From assembly GCA_022599575.1 (NCBI GenBank), contig JAHZMA010000079.1, forward strand, positions 1-52,449: 52,449 nucleotides of DNA, in the 5' to 3' direction. The translations under genes and the position numbers were made by a program. Every line of letters begins with the position of its first letter. Positions within the stretch are counted from its first letter, which is position 1. The stretch comes from Alphaproteobacteria bacterium. GTDB lineage: Bacteria; Pseudomonadota; Alphaproteobacteria; JABAAW01; JAHZMA01. The notes below the pieces were generated by a model, which worked only from the letters and a program-made list of their open reading frames with translations, made no database searches and was not told where the DNA came from. This document shows, piece by piece, positions 15,879-25,300 of this stretch.

Positions 15879-16244
15879 ATGGAATATGACAAAAATAATA
15901 TTTTCGCCCGACTGTTACGTGGCGAAGTTTCGTGCGATAAGTTTTTTGAAGACCGCTATGCAATGGCGTTTCAGGATATCAATGGCAAAGCACCCGTGCA
16001 TGCGCTGATTATCCCCAAAGGTGAGTATCGCAATGCAGGCGATTTTGCCAAAAATGCGTCTGATGAGGAAATTGTTGGCTTTCAACGTTCGCTCAATAAG
16101 GTGGTTGATTATTTAGGCGTGGCAGAAACTGGCTATCGCTTGATTGCCAATACTGGCAAAAACGCCCATCAAGAGGTGGAGCATTACCATGTGCATGTGT
16201 TGGGCGGTAAAGATTTGGGCGATATTGTAACACAAGAAAAGTAA
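15879..16244 (+). CDS. HIT family (HinT-like) purine nucleotide hydrolase
   Basis: This 121-residue histidine-triad protein probably hydrolyses purine nucleoside phosphoramidates or acyl-AMPs. It begins DKNNIFARLLRGEVSCDKFFEDRYAMAFQDINGKAPVHALIIPKGEY and ends with the triad motif HYHVHVLGGKDLG, preceded by NTGKNAHQEVEH. AAGGAAG lies before the ATG. Location after hisE is conserved in alphaproteobacteria, although the functional link to histidine synthesis is not established. The stop is in a 9-bp unit GAAAAGTAA (16236-16244) repeated 15 bp later (16251-16259). Confidence 0.93.
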   Translation: MEYDKNNIFARLLRGEVSCDKFFEDRYAMAFQDINGKAPVHALIIPKGEYRNAGDFAKNASDEEIVGFQRSLNKVVDYLGVAETGYRLIANTGKNAHQEVEHYHVHVLGGKDLGDIVTQEK

Positions 16245-16259
16245 TTGCTGGAAAAGTAA
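16236..16259 (+). repeat. tandem duplication at the HIT gene stop
   Basis: GAAAAGTAA occurs at 16236-16244 (includes the stop codon) and again at 16251-16259, period 15. It belongs to the set of gene-edge duplications noted in this window. Confidence 0.5.
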
Positions 16260-16270
16260 CTCTATTGTCA

Positions 16271-16753
16271 TCACTTGCTTGCTAAATCTTCGGCATTGAT
16301 GCCTAAATCGCGATATTTTTGCACCTCTTGTTTTGTTGTTGCTTGTGCTGTTTTCTCTGTTCTCTCTGGTGGTGTTTTCACCGCATTCACTCTAACTTTC
16401 TCGATGGTGCGCCCCGCACTATAAACGCCAAACCCAACCATGAAAGCCTGCCATAATTGGTCGGGAATCTCAATCGGATAAATCTCACGGCTAATAATCA
16501 TATCAATGATGGGCAAGATAAGGTAATTGAAAATTATCATCATCACAACCGTCATCATAAAGAGTGGTCGCCAGTTGCGTTGAATCCAACTTTTACCAAT
16601 GGCATCATTTTCGTTGATTGCCAACTGCCCTTTGATAATATCAGCCTTGCTTTGTGAAAGCGCGCCTTTATTTGTCTCAATGATAGTTTGCACGCCAGCA
16701 ACATTTTTTGCGCCCTTAACGGCAAGCCCAAGCATATTTGATAGTAAACCCAT
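16271..16753 (-). CDS. GTA-type three-helix holin
   Basis: This 160-residue membrane protein matches the family known as holin of 3TMs for gene-transfer release (GTA_holin_3TM). The N-terminal amphipathic region MGLLSNMLGLAVKGAKNVAGV is followed by the characteristic W-I-Q-R-N-W-R-P sequence, leading into a long hydrophobic segment (LFMMTVVMMIIFNYLILPIIDMI). A second segment follows (LWQAFMVGFGVYSAGRTIEKV), then a charged C-tail. ATG 16753 overlaps the stop of the peptidase gene (TAATG) and has AAGGAG 7 bases upstream. A holin would permeabilise the inner membrane so the partner enzyme can reach the wall. No capsid, portal or terminase genes are in the window. Confidence 0.82.
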   Translation of the reverse strand: MGLLSNMLGLAVKGAKNVAGVQTIIETNKGALSQSKADIIKGQLAINENDAIGKSWIQRNWRPLFMMTVVMMIIFNYLILPIIDMIISREIYPIEIPDQLWQAFMVGFGVYSAGRTIEKVRVNAVKTPPERTEKTAQATTKQEVQKYRDLGINAEDLASK

Positions 16754-17220
16754 TATCGCGCTCCTTTTTTAATAATGGGATAGCTTTTGCTACCCGTATC
16801 TAAAATAATCATTTTTTGTAATAAAAAACGGCTTTTCTCTTTTTTACGTGCTAATCCCACATGCACAAATGTGTTGTAAATAATGATTTGGTCAAAATAT
16901 AGCAAATGTTCAAAAAACCATTTCGCCAACGCCCATTGCGTCATAGCGGCTTGTTTTTTACACCAATCGCCCGCACGGGCTTCAAGATGTGCGCTTTTCG
17001 TGCTACCGCCAATTTGCGTGTTAAGTGTTTTGCATCTAAACCATGAATTGGGGTCAGGCTTAAAGCCTAGAAAGGCTGCATATGGCTCGGCAACAATTTG
17101 GGCATATTCTTCTGCAAATGGTAACAAATCGCTCGGTAATGAATTATCAATGCCATGTTTATCTGCCTCAATAGAATCGGTTACATCATCAATCGTAAAA
17201 TGTGTTGATATTTTTTCCAT
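16753..17220 (-). CDS. M15-type peptidase, probable endolysin partner of the holin
   Basis: This 155-residue protein resembles Peptidase_M15_3/VanY-like endolysin domains. The zinc-site pattern SAHLEARAGDW corresponds to the S-x-H-x-x-G-x-A-x-D motif, with His and Asp kept. FDQIIIYNTFVHVGLARKKEKSRFL corresponds to the FDQLI...WVHVS block with the third ligand His. The middle part PNSWFRCKTLNTQIGGS fits the phage-type RSPxLN region. It would cleave peptide cross-links in peptidoglycan. There is no signal peptide, consistent with release through the holin, which is encoded in overlap directly downstream. No clear Shine-Dalgarno is visible. Confidence 0.78.
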   Translation of the reverse strand: MEKISTHFTIDDVTDSIEADKHGIDNSLPSDLLPFAEEYAQIVAEPYAAFLGFKPDPNSWFRCKTLNTQIGGSTKSAHLEARAGDWCKKQAAMTQWALAKWFFEHLLYFDQIIIYNTFVHVGLARKKEKSRFLLQKMIILDTGSKSYPIIKKGAR

Positions 17221-17462
17221 GCTGGCTCGCTTTTATAAAATGTGGATGTTCTCTATAGGATGCAGGCATTAAAAAAGCCGTTCAACCATAATTACAGTTT
17301 TATGGCTAAAATTATGTGTTGAGGATAGAAAATAGATAACAGAAATGTTTGGGAATAGGCGTGTAAATCAGCAATGACAAGGGTTTGAGAATAAAGGCGG
17401 TGCATATAAGCCGTCATTTGCTTTTCCCTATTTATTCTCTAATAGGGGTATTGCAAACCAGC

Positions 17463-17483
17463 TTACAAGGCTCGTTTACAAGG
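17463..17483 (-). repeat. 13-bp tandem duplication at the ilvA stop
   Basis: TTACAAGG occurs at 17463-17470 and 17476-17483. The second is the ilvA stop codon with the last leucine codon. The period is 13 bp, the same style as at the flgH and HIT gene stops. Confidence 0.5.
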
Positions 17484-18699
17484 GTTGCAAAACAGTTAAG
17501 TTTTTAAGCGGACGCCCTAATGCTTCCAGTGCCGTACAAATTTCATCACCATGTTCTTTATTACGACATTCCAGTGATATATGTAGTTTTGTCTCTTTAA
17601 TCGGCAATTCATTGACCACATGCTGATAATTCACCTCGATAATATTACCACCCTTATCGGCAATGGCTTGCGCGATAATTGCCAGATAACCGGGCGCATC
17701 GATGGTATCAACTTCTATTTTCATATAGCGATGGGTGCGAATCATGCCACGTATCATCAGCGATGACAGGACACGCGAATCGATATTTGCGCCACAAATC
17801 ACCACACCTACTTTTTTGCCTGTAAATTGCTTACCATGTTGCAATAATGCCGCAATGCCCGCCGCACCCGCACCTTCGGCAACCACCCGTGCATATTCCA
17901 CCAAAGTGGCAACGGCTTGTTCTAAATAACCTTCTTTTACTTGCAATAATTCATCCACATATTTTTTGGTCATTGCCTGATTGATTGCGCCCGGGGTTTT
18001 TACCGCAATCCCTTCAGCAATGGTATTGCCGCCCATATTGGGCTCGATATTATTAAGAAGCTGATACATTGATGGGTAAAGTGCCGCCTCAACCCCAACA
18101 ATTTTAATGTTCGGATTGATTGATTTTGCCGCCAATGCCACGCCCGCAATCAGCCCACCACCGCCTATTGGCACGATGATAACATCTAAATCTGGCACAG
18201 CTTCCAGCATTTCTAGCCCGATTGTGCCTTGCCCAGCGATGATTTTGGGGTCATCATAAGGTGAGATAAAGCTATAATTATGTTTTTCTGCCATTTCATA
18301 GGCTAATGGCTCACCCTCATTTAAGTTATAGCCATGCAATATCACTGTTGCGCCAAATTGCTCGGTTTTCATGATTTTGGTGAGGGGGGTGTTATGTGGC
18401 ATGATGATGGTAGCAGGAATCCCCATATTCTGGGAATGATACGCAACCCCTTGCGCGTGATTGCCCGCAGAAACCGCAATCACGCCATTTTTGCGTTGTT
18501 CCTCATTCAAGGATAATAGCTTGATATAGGCCCCCCGATCCTTGAAAGACCCTGTGTGTTGCATGGTTTCTAGTTTCAGAAACACATCAACATTTAATAA
18601 TGCAGATAGCGCGCTTGGGTTAATGGTAGGGGTTTTAACAATTTTACCATCTAAAAGCTGGGCTGCTTTATGCACAGAGTCACTATCAACAAGTTTCAT
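17476..18699 (-). CDS. ilvA: threonine ammonia-lyase (threonine dehydratase) with ACT domain
   Basis: The enzyme deaminates threonine to 2-oxobutanoate for isoleucine synthesis, using PLP. From ATG 18699 (AAGGAG 6 bases upstream) it has 407 residues. Lys53 in TGSFKDRGAY carries PLP, SAGNHAQGVAYH is the substrate loop, and the glycine loop VPIGGGGLIAG binds the cofactor phosphate. The C-terminus holds one ACT domain (EVDTIDAPGYLAIIAQAIADKGGNIIEVNYQH, about 325-407), as in the shorter ilvA/tdcB form, not the two-domain E. coli IlvA. The ACT domain suggests allosteric control. It stands alone between the lysis pair and the giant gene. Confidence 0.94.
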   Translation of the reverse strand: MKLVDSDSVHKAAQLLDGKIVKTPTINPSALSALLNVDVFLKLETMQHTGSFKDRGAYIKLLSLNEEQRKNGVIAVSAGNHAQGVAYHSQNMGIPATIIMPHNTPLTKIMKTEQFGATVILHGYNLNEGEPLAYEMAEKHNYSFISPYDDPKIIAGQGTIGLEMLEAVPDLDVIIVPIGGGGLIAGVALAAKSINPNIKIVGVEAALYPSMYQLLNNIEPNMGGNTIAEGIAVKTPGAINQAMTKKYVDELLQVKEGYLEQAVATLVEYARVVAEGAGAAGIAALLQHGKQFTGKKVGVVICGANIDSRVLSSLMIRGMIRTHRYMKIEVDTIDAPGYLAIIAQAIADKGGNIIEVNYQHVVNELPIKETKLHISLECRNKEHGDEICTALEALGRPLKNLTVLQPL

Positions 18700-18781
18700 T
18701 CTTATCTCCTTCAATAATTTTGCTATGTTAGCATGATTAGCATCTTTAGCAATTCTTTTTTGTTATTCTTTTTTCTTTTTT

Positions 18782-18797
18782 TGGCATTTTATTTGCA
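18782..18797 (+). promoter_or_regulatory. sigma-54 type -24/-12 element upstream of the giant gene
   Basis: The sequence TGGCATTTTATTTGCA matches TGGCACG-N4-TTGCA except for the CG pair, with exact GG-N10-GC spacing. It deviates from consensus at the same two positions as the flgF promoter and points toward the giant gene, whose start is 534 bp away. No activator sites were identified. Confidence 0.5.
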
Positions 18798-18955
18798 ACT
18801 GTAACATATGGTTGAATAATATAGCATTTTTTGACGATATAATAGATTAAGCGCTTGTTTATAAAGAAATATTTTAAAATTGTGATATATTATAAAGGTT
18901 GTATTTATTAATAAAAAAACAATAAAATAAAATATTTATGATTGCCTTGTTAAAA

Positions 18956-18972
18956 AACTATTATTAATAGTT
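18956..18972. promoter_or_regulatory. 17-bp palindrome in the giant-gene leader
   Basis: AACTATTA-T-TAATAGTT is a perfect dyad with 8-bp arms. It lies about 160 bp downstream of the sigma-54 element and 360 bp upstream of the giant gene start. It could be an operator or only an AT-rich coincidence. Confidence 0.3.
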
Positions 18973-19331
18973 GATATTTTCTAATAATGTGTTATATTGC
19001 CGTTCGTAGTGTTGTGGCTATTTTTAGCACACATATAATAATAAGTTGGTTTTATGGGCTTTTTAAGTCTGCAAGGCGATTTTTTTATAGGAAAATGATT
19101 TTGACTCTGCTATTATCAAATAATATGAGCTGTGAGTGCAAATCTCCAAATGTTTCGGCATATTGTTGCACTTCGTTGATTCTGGCGTTCAAAATTGTCA
19201 ACACTACATTTCAGCACTTAAAACATATAACGCACCTCTTATATACCACACACTACATCTTGCGTGTTTATGTTTTGACTATTGGCTATGCTCATTTTTC
19301 AATGGTAAGGAGATATCAATTAGATTAAGTA

Positions 19332-22300
19332 ATGCGTATCACCGACCATAATGCACTAGGTGTTCATCACTTAACGCATCATATATCACACCTCTTGCGA
19401 CATGTTGCAAGGGGCGTTGTTGTGTCAGTTATGCTGATTGCGCTATATTCATGTGGCGGTAGCAATAACGACATTGGTGGTTCTAGTGATGATGTGAATA
19501 TCACTGATGGGGATGTTGGTCCACCATCGGATCAAACCGATATTTTACCCCCAAGCTATGAGGGCAGATTCGCTTTTGGCGCAGAAAGCTATGATGTTGC
19601 CGTTGGTGGTGAGGTTGAGATTACCATTAATCTTACAAAAGGCGGTGAAGCTTTTGTTGCACCAGCAGGTGGGCTAAGCCTTGTTTTGGAAGAAGCGATT
19701 AATGGTGCTGCAGGTGATACACCGAATCGCCCTATCGTGAATATTGAAGAAGGTGTAAGTTCAGTGGTTTTCACCTATGTGGCTGAAGAACGTGCGGTGG
19801 ATGATGAGGTTACCTATAGTTTTTATCAGCTACCAGAAGAATATGGCGCAAGAGCGCCACGCACAACAACTCTTACTGTCGCAACCAATGATGTTAGTTT
19901 TAGTTCAGGTGGGGTGAATGTTGATGCGGGAAAATCGGCTGAGGGTGAGCTTGTATTATCCGCCTCTGCCACAGAAGAAATAACGATACCAATCACTGTG
20001 CTAGAGGTTTTACCAAATAGCGTTGGTAATAATACGCGGATTGAAAATATTGTGTTTGCGGTAGGTGAAGATAGAAAGAGTTTTTCTTATCAGGCGGCAA
20101 CCAGCTCGGCGGGGGGATATGCCAGATATAGTCTGCCCGCTGAAGATGAATTGCCAAAAGGGTTGCAAGCAGGCGAACATGCAAATTTCAATTTTGTTAT
20201 TTTTGCTGATACTGAATTAGAAGGCATTCATGCCAATTTTGGCACAACTGAATATTTGATGAATGAAGGGCAAACAATCGATATTGATGTGCGCCTAACC
20301 AGTAATGAAGATTTAACAGAAGATATTGTTGTTAATCTGGAATATAAAAACCTACCTAATGGTGCATGGGTTACTATGCCAGTAACATTCCCTGTAGGGG
20401 TTGATGGCAAAACTGAGAAACGCGCTGTTGTTAGTTATAATGGTAGTGATGGTGATAGAGAATATCGGCTAAATCCTGATAGCGTTAGTGTTGGCGAAGA
20501 TATAACAGTGGGCGAACCTGCCATCGCAACGGTGCGGGTGGTTTCTGGCGAAATTGGCTTTGCGGAAGCAAAGCAAGAGGTCAATAATGGGCTATCTGCC
20601 GATGTGACTGTTGAATTGACGGCAGAAGCGGTGCGCGCATTTGATGTTGTTGTTGCGATTGCCTCAACAGATATTAATGGTAATTCTGTGAATGACACGG
20701 AAACATTGAAATTCCAAGCAGGCGAAAGAAGCAAGGAATTTAGCTATGATACGGCTGGCAAGGAAGCTGATAGCACGATAACATTTAGTTTTCAACCGCC
20801 TTTGCCATTAGGTATCATACCTACCAATACTGGCAATCAAACGCATATTGTGCAGTTACGCACCGATACAGTCACATTTGATGAAGTCAATTATAATGAT
20901 GTGAAGCAGGGTGGAATATTAGAAATCCCACTCACCATGACCAAAACGCCGACAACATCGCTAAGGGTGCCGCTGATTCTTGCACATAGTAACGCTCAGC
21001 AGAGTTTGTCGCGTAGTGATGCTTTTGTTACATTCAAAGCGGGTGAAAAGACTGCTATTTATGAGCTTTATACAAGTAGCTATACAGTTGATGATGTGAT
21101 TGAGATTAGCTTTGGCAATTTATTAGCGATAGGGTTGGAAAAAGGCAAAATAGATAAAGTAACGATTGGTATCGCCCATAGTAATCAGATTTCGTTTTCA
21201 CAGAGTCATTTGCGCGTTGGTGTTGGTGAAACGGGCACATTCACATTAAATCTTGATGTTGCCGCCACCTCGCCGTTAACATTCAAAATTGCTAGGGTGG
21301 AAACGCCACAAGGTGGGGCGCCGCTTGCAGCAGTGGAACAAACAGTCACTTTTGGGGTTGATGAGCAGCAATCAGCTGATATTGTTTATGATGCATCGCT
21401 TGCTGTATCAGGGACTAAAATTGTCTATAGCATTACGGAATTCGCAAATGGTATAGGGGCGGGTGAGCATGAAACATTGACAGTTTTAATCGGCAATACT
21501 AGCATTAATTTTGCAGAACCTACTTACGAGGTGAGAGCAGGCGATACTGTTGATGTGAAAGTAATTGTTGGCACTGCGATTGATGCTGAATCTAAGATTC
21601 CACTTAATGTAAGGGGCTCAATTAATGGTGTTCTTATAACGGGGCAGGGAGAGGCTATCATTCCTGCGGGGAAAACTGAAGGTATTTATAGTTTCAAAGC
21701 ACTTGCTGATTGGGGGGGCAATCAAGTGGTTGTTGCATTGCCACCTGATTTGCCGTATGGCTTGAAATCTGACGCTAATGGCATTCAGGCGGCACGAATA
21801 GATGTTGTTAGCAGTGATATTAATCTCTCGGCTGCGACTTATGATGTGCGTAGAGGCGGCAAGGTAGATATTGAATTTTCATTGGCCGCGCCAACCACAA
21901 CACCGCTAGATATTTATTATAAAATTGATGATGTAGATGCAGGCTTATTTGCGACAATCAAGGCGGGTGATAAAAATGTTATCGTTAGCTACGATGCTGA
22001 TAAAGCGACTCATAGCTTGAATCAGACGGTAACATTTGCTCTGGATGTGGATAAATTGCCCTCAAATGTAACGGCAGGGGATATTGTATCATCTATTATA
22101 GCGGTGAAAGATGAAAGGGTTAGATTCGTTAAAGGTAATGATGCTGTTGCGGCAGGTAAGAAAATTAATATTGTAGTGCAACTAAGAAGTGCGGCGATTG
22201 GTGAAGAAACAAAGCTGCCACTGAGTGTCAAGATTAATGGCGTGGAAACACCAGACCAAGAAATTATTACCTTTGACGATGGTGATATATCACAGATTAT

Positions 22301-25300
22301 TGAAGTTGATGCAACTTCTGAAATTGGTGGTACAATAATAGAATATAGCTTTGATTCCACGCACGCTGATTGGCCAACAGACATGACTGCTTCTAGGCAT
22401 GAAACCACAATTATTACAATTAATGATTTGGTGGTTGGCTTTGAAAATGCGACATTTAATTTATTGAAGGGTGATAAGTTTGAAATTCCTGTGAGAATAA
22501 CGGGTGTAAGAACAAATGACGTTCCCATTGATATCATGGCGGTAGAAAAAGATTCGAACGGTAACATAACCAAAGCAAGCTACGTTTTTGATACTGTTAC
22601 TTTTCCTGCTACCGTAGATAATACATTGGTTATTAATGCAGCAACCAACGCAGCTTATACGGCACCTAAAGGCTCAACTATAGAATTCAGCTTTGGCACA
22701 TTGCAAGCAGGCATTGGTATTGGGACGGAGTCGCAAACAGTTGCAACAATTGTTGAAATTGAAGTTGATTTTGAAAAAGACGCTGATTCTGTAAGGGGCG
22801 GCGCTACTTTTTCTATTAAAGTGACATTAGACCCTGCTGCTGTTCATTCAAGTGGTAGTGTTTCTGTGCCAATAACAAGCACTGTTTATCGGAAAAATGT
22901 TGCTCAACCAGATGTAACGAAAGTGGAAGTAAAAGAATTTGTTAATGGTGATGCTGAGGAAACATACACATATGATACCAGTACTATTACAAATCTGCAA
23001 AATGTAGATTATGTAGAATTTGGTTTTGCGAGCGCACAGTTTATCGCAGGGGTGGGTGCAGGCAGCACACACCCGACGGTAAGACTTACTATTTTAGATT
23101 CAGATATTCAGTTTGAACGTAATTCTTATGAAGTCCGTCAAGGCACATCGCGTGATATTATAGTGAAATTGGCAACTCAGTCCGATGGTAATCTCTCGCC
23201 AATTCCGTATACGATTAACGATTCTCGTGATCCGTCTCTCATCACCTATGACCCATCGCAATATATTAATTTTGCGAATGGCGAAGATACATACGCCATT
23301 GCACATCAAAGTGATATAACGGATATTGCTGGTGCAACCTTTACCTATAGATTTGGCACATTGCCTGCGGGCGTTAGTCTTGGTAGCCCTTCTGCAACCA
23401 CTGTAAAAATTGTCGATAGCTCTATCAATTTTGATGATGACCCCTATTTTGTGCGCGAGGGCGGAACAGTGCCAGTGGGCATTTCATTGGTGAAATCTAT
23501 TGAGGATACTGATACTGAGATTGCGTTAAATATCACCACGAAAACACCAGTTCCGGGTGACCCAAATGCGGCCCCTACTGAAGTAACAATAAAAAAATCT
23601 ATCACTATTCCTAAAACCATACGTACATATACAGAGAATTTTGATGCCACTAATGTTCCAGCTGGCACTGTCATTGAATATAGTTTTAACAAAGCAGCTG
23701 ATGGTGTTACTGTTGCTAAAGTTGATGGCACTGCCGTTGAAGGCGTTACTGTTGGTACAACAATCCCCACCACCAAAGTAACAGTTACCGATAGCACGAT
23801 TAGTTTTGAAAAATCGACTGACACTGTGCGTGAAAACGAAGCCAAAAGGATGAAGTTGAAACTGGCAAGTGATGCACTCGGGCCACTCTCTATCCCACTT
23901 AAGCGTACAAGAATAACAGGAAAAGCGGGTGTTGGTGCAGGTGTGATAACACAAAGCTTGCCAGATGAAATGGTTACTATTGCTAAAGATTCCGATGAGG
24001 GCTTTTTCGACTATACAGCACCTGCCTTATCGGCCGACGATAACACAAAAATTGAGTATAAAATTGGTGATTTGTCTCATATTCCTGATGTGAAAGCAGC
24101 GCTTACCAACCAAACCCTCACGTTAACTGTTATCAGTAGTAGAGTTGCATTTGCGCCAGAGACTGTTCCTGTGTATCAGGGGCAAACAAACCCAGTTACG
24201 ATAACAATTAATATACCGGGCGGGGCAATCGGTAATCAGGTTGATCCGTTAGATAGTAGTAAAACTATAATGCGTTTGCCGTATAAACGCATCATTAGAA
24301 GTCCAAACCCGGTTGATGGTCTGCCCCCAATAGTGGTTAGCGCCCATTATGATAATGTTACCCTCAATGATGGTGCTACATCGACAACCATTGATTATAC
24401 TGTCACTGCAAATGTAGGCCAGACTGTAACCTATGAATTTGACACCGATGACCTTGACTTTAATGGTCTAGGCAATGGTAATTGGCCTGCAAGTTTAGAT
24501 AAGAACAACCTTAATACCAGCACAATAACAGTGCGCGATAATGGCGTTAAGTTCGAAAAATCTATTGATAATATACGTGTAGATGATGACGTAACGGTTA
24601 AGGTGCTGTTGCTAGACCCTGCTATTGGCAGCGGCGCCGATAACGATGTTACCATTCCGATTACTGCTATTGGTGCGCCTGCACCTGCAGATATTAAGAT
24701 TGCTAATGATGACTCTGAAGGTAGTTTCACCTATAGGCCATCTACGCAGGGGGTAATTACTTATACAATCGGCATATTATCGGGTGGTTTGCAGGCTGTT
24801 GCACCTATCACTAGCACGATTAATGTCAGCAGTGCGGATATTGATTTTGATGAAGGCACCTATAATGTGCGTGAAGGCACAAGCGTTAATATGCTTCTTA
24901 ATCTACCCGGTAAGGCAATTGGTGAAACGCCAGTGCCTTTGATAGTAACAACCACACAAGCGGATGGTACAGTAACGACTGACTATGAGATAGTCACCTT
25001 CGATAATGAGGATGCCAGTAAACCATTCTCTTATGTTGCTGATGTCAATGGTAAAGACACCAAAGTGAAATATGAATTTGATAAGGATAGTCTAGGTTTT
25101 GCGGCTAAAGCTCTTGATGGTATAGTATGGAAAGAATGGCCGAGTGGGATTACGGTTGGCACAACTCACGCCTCAACCGAAGTAACAGTACAAGATAGTA
25201 GCATCAAATTTGTGCCAAACATTTATGATGTGCCTCTTGTGGGCACGGAGCCGATTATGCTGAAATTAGCAAGCCCTGTTACTGATACAGTTAGTATTCC

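Larger units (their letters stand above)
18700..19331. other. AT-rich region upstream of the giant gene
   Basis: About 630 bp between ilvA (-) and the giant lipoprotein gene (+). It holds a sigma-54 type element (18782-18797), a 17-bp palindrome (18956-18972) and, just before the giant gene, AAGGAG at 19307-19312. A 113-codon frame (18987-19328) runs through it but is AT-driven and unconvincing. The likely transcript leader would be about 520 nt, unusually long. Confidence 0.65.

Noticed and set aside
17451-17490. TTGCAAACC...GGGTTGCAA inverted repeat at the ilvA end as terminator
   Set aside because: The stem has a mismatch and a 22-base loop, reaches into the coding end, and no T-run follows on the minus strand.
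18831-18843. TTGACG next to TATAAT as a sigma-70 promoter for the giant gene
   Set aside because: The two hexamers overlap or nearly touch instead of being 16-18 bp apart. No other pair with good spacing was found nearby.
18987-19328. 113-codon frame upstream of the giant gene
   Set aside because: It has no recognisable domain and unusual composition. It runs through the giant gene's ribosome site, has no Shine-Dalgarno and lies in very AT-rich DNA. Most likely it is leader sequence.
22022-22573. 183-codon antisense frame inside the giant gene
   Set aside because: Antisense frames of 60-180 codons recur all along the giant gene because its Thr/Val/Asp-rich codons rarely give stops on the other strand. 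None has a ribosome site or family match.
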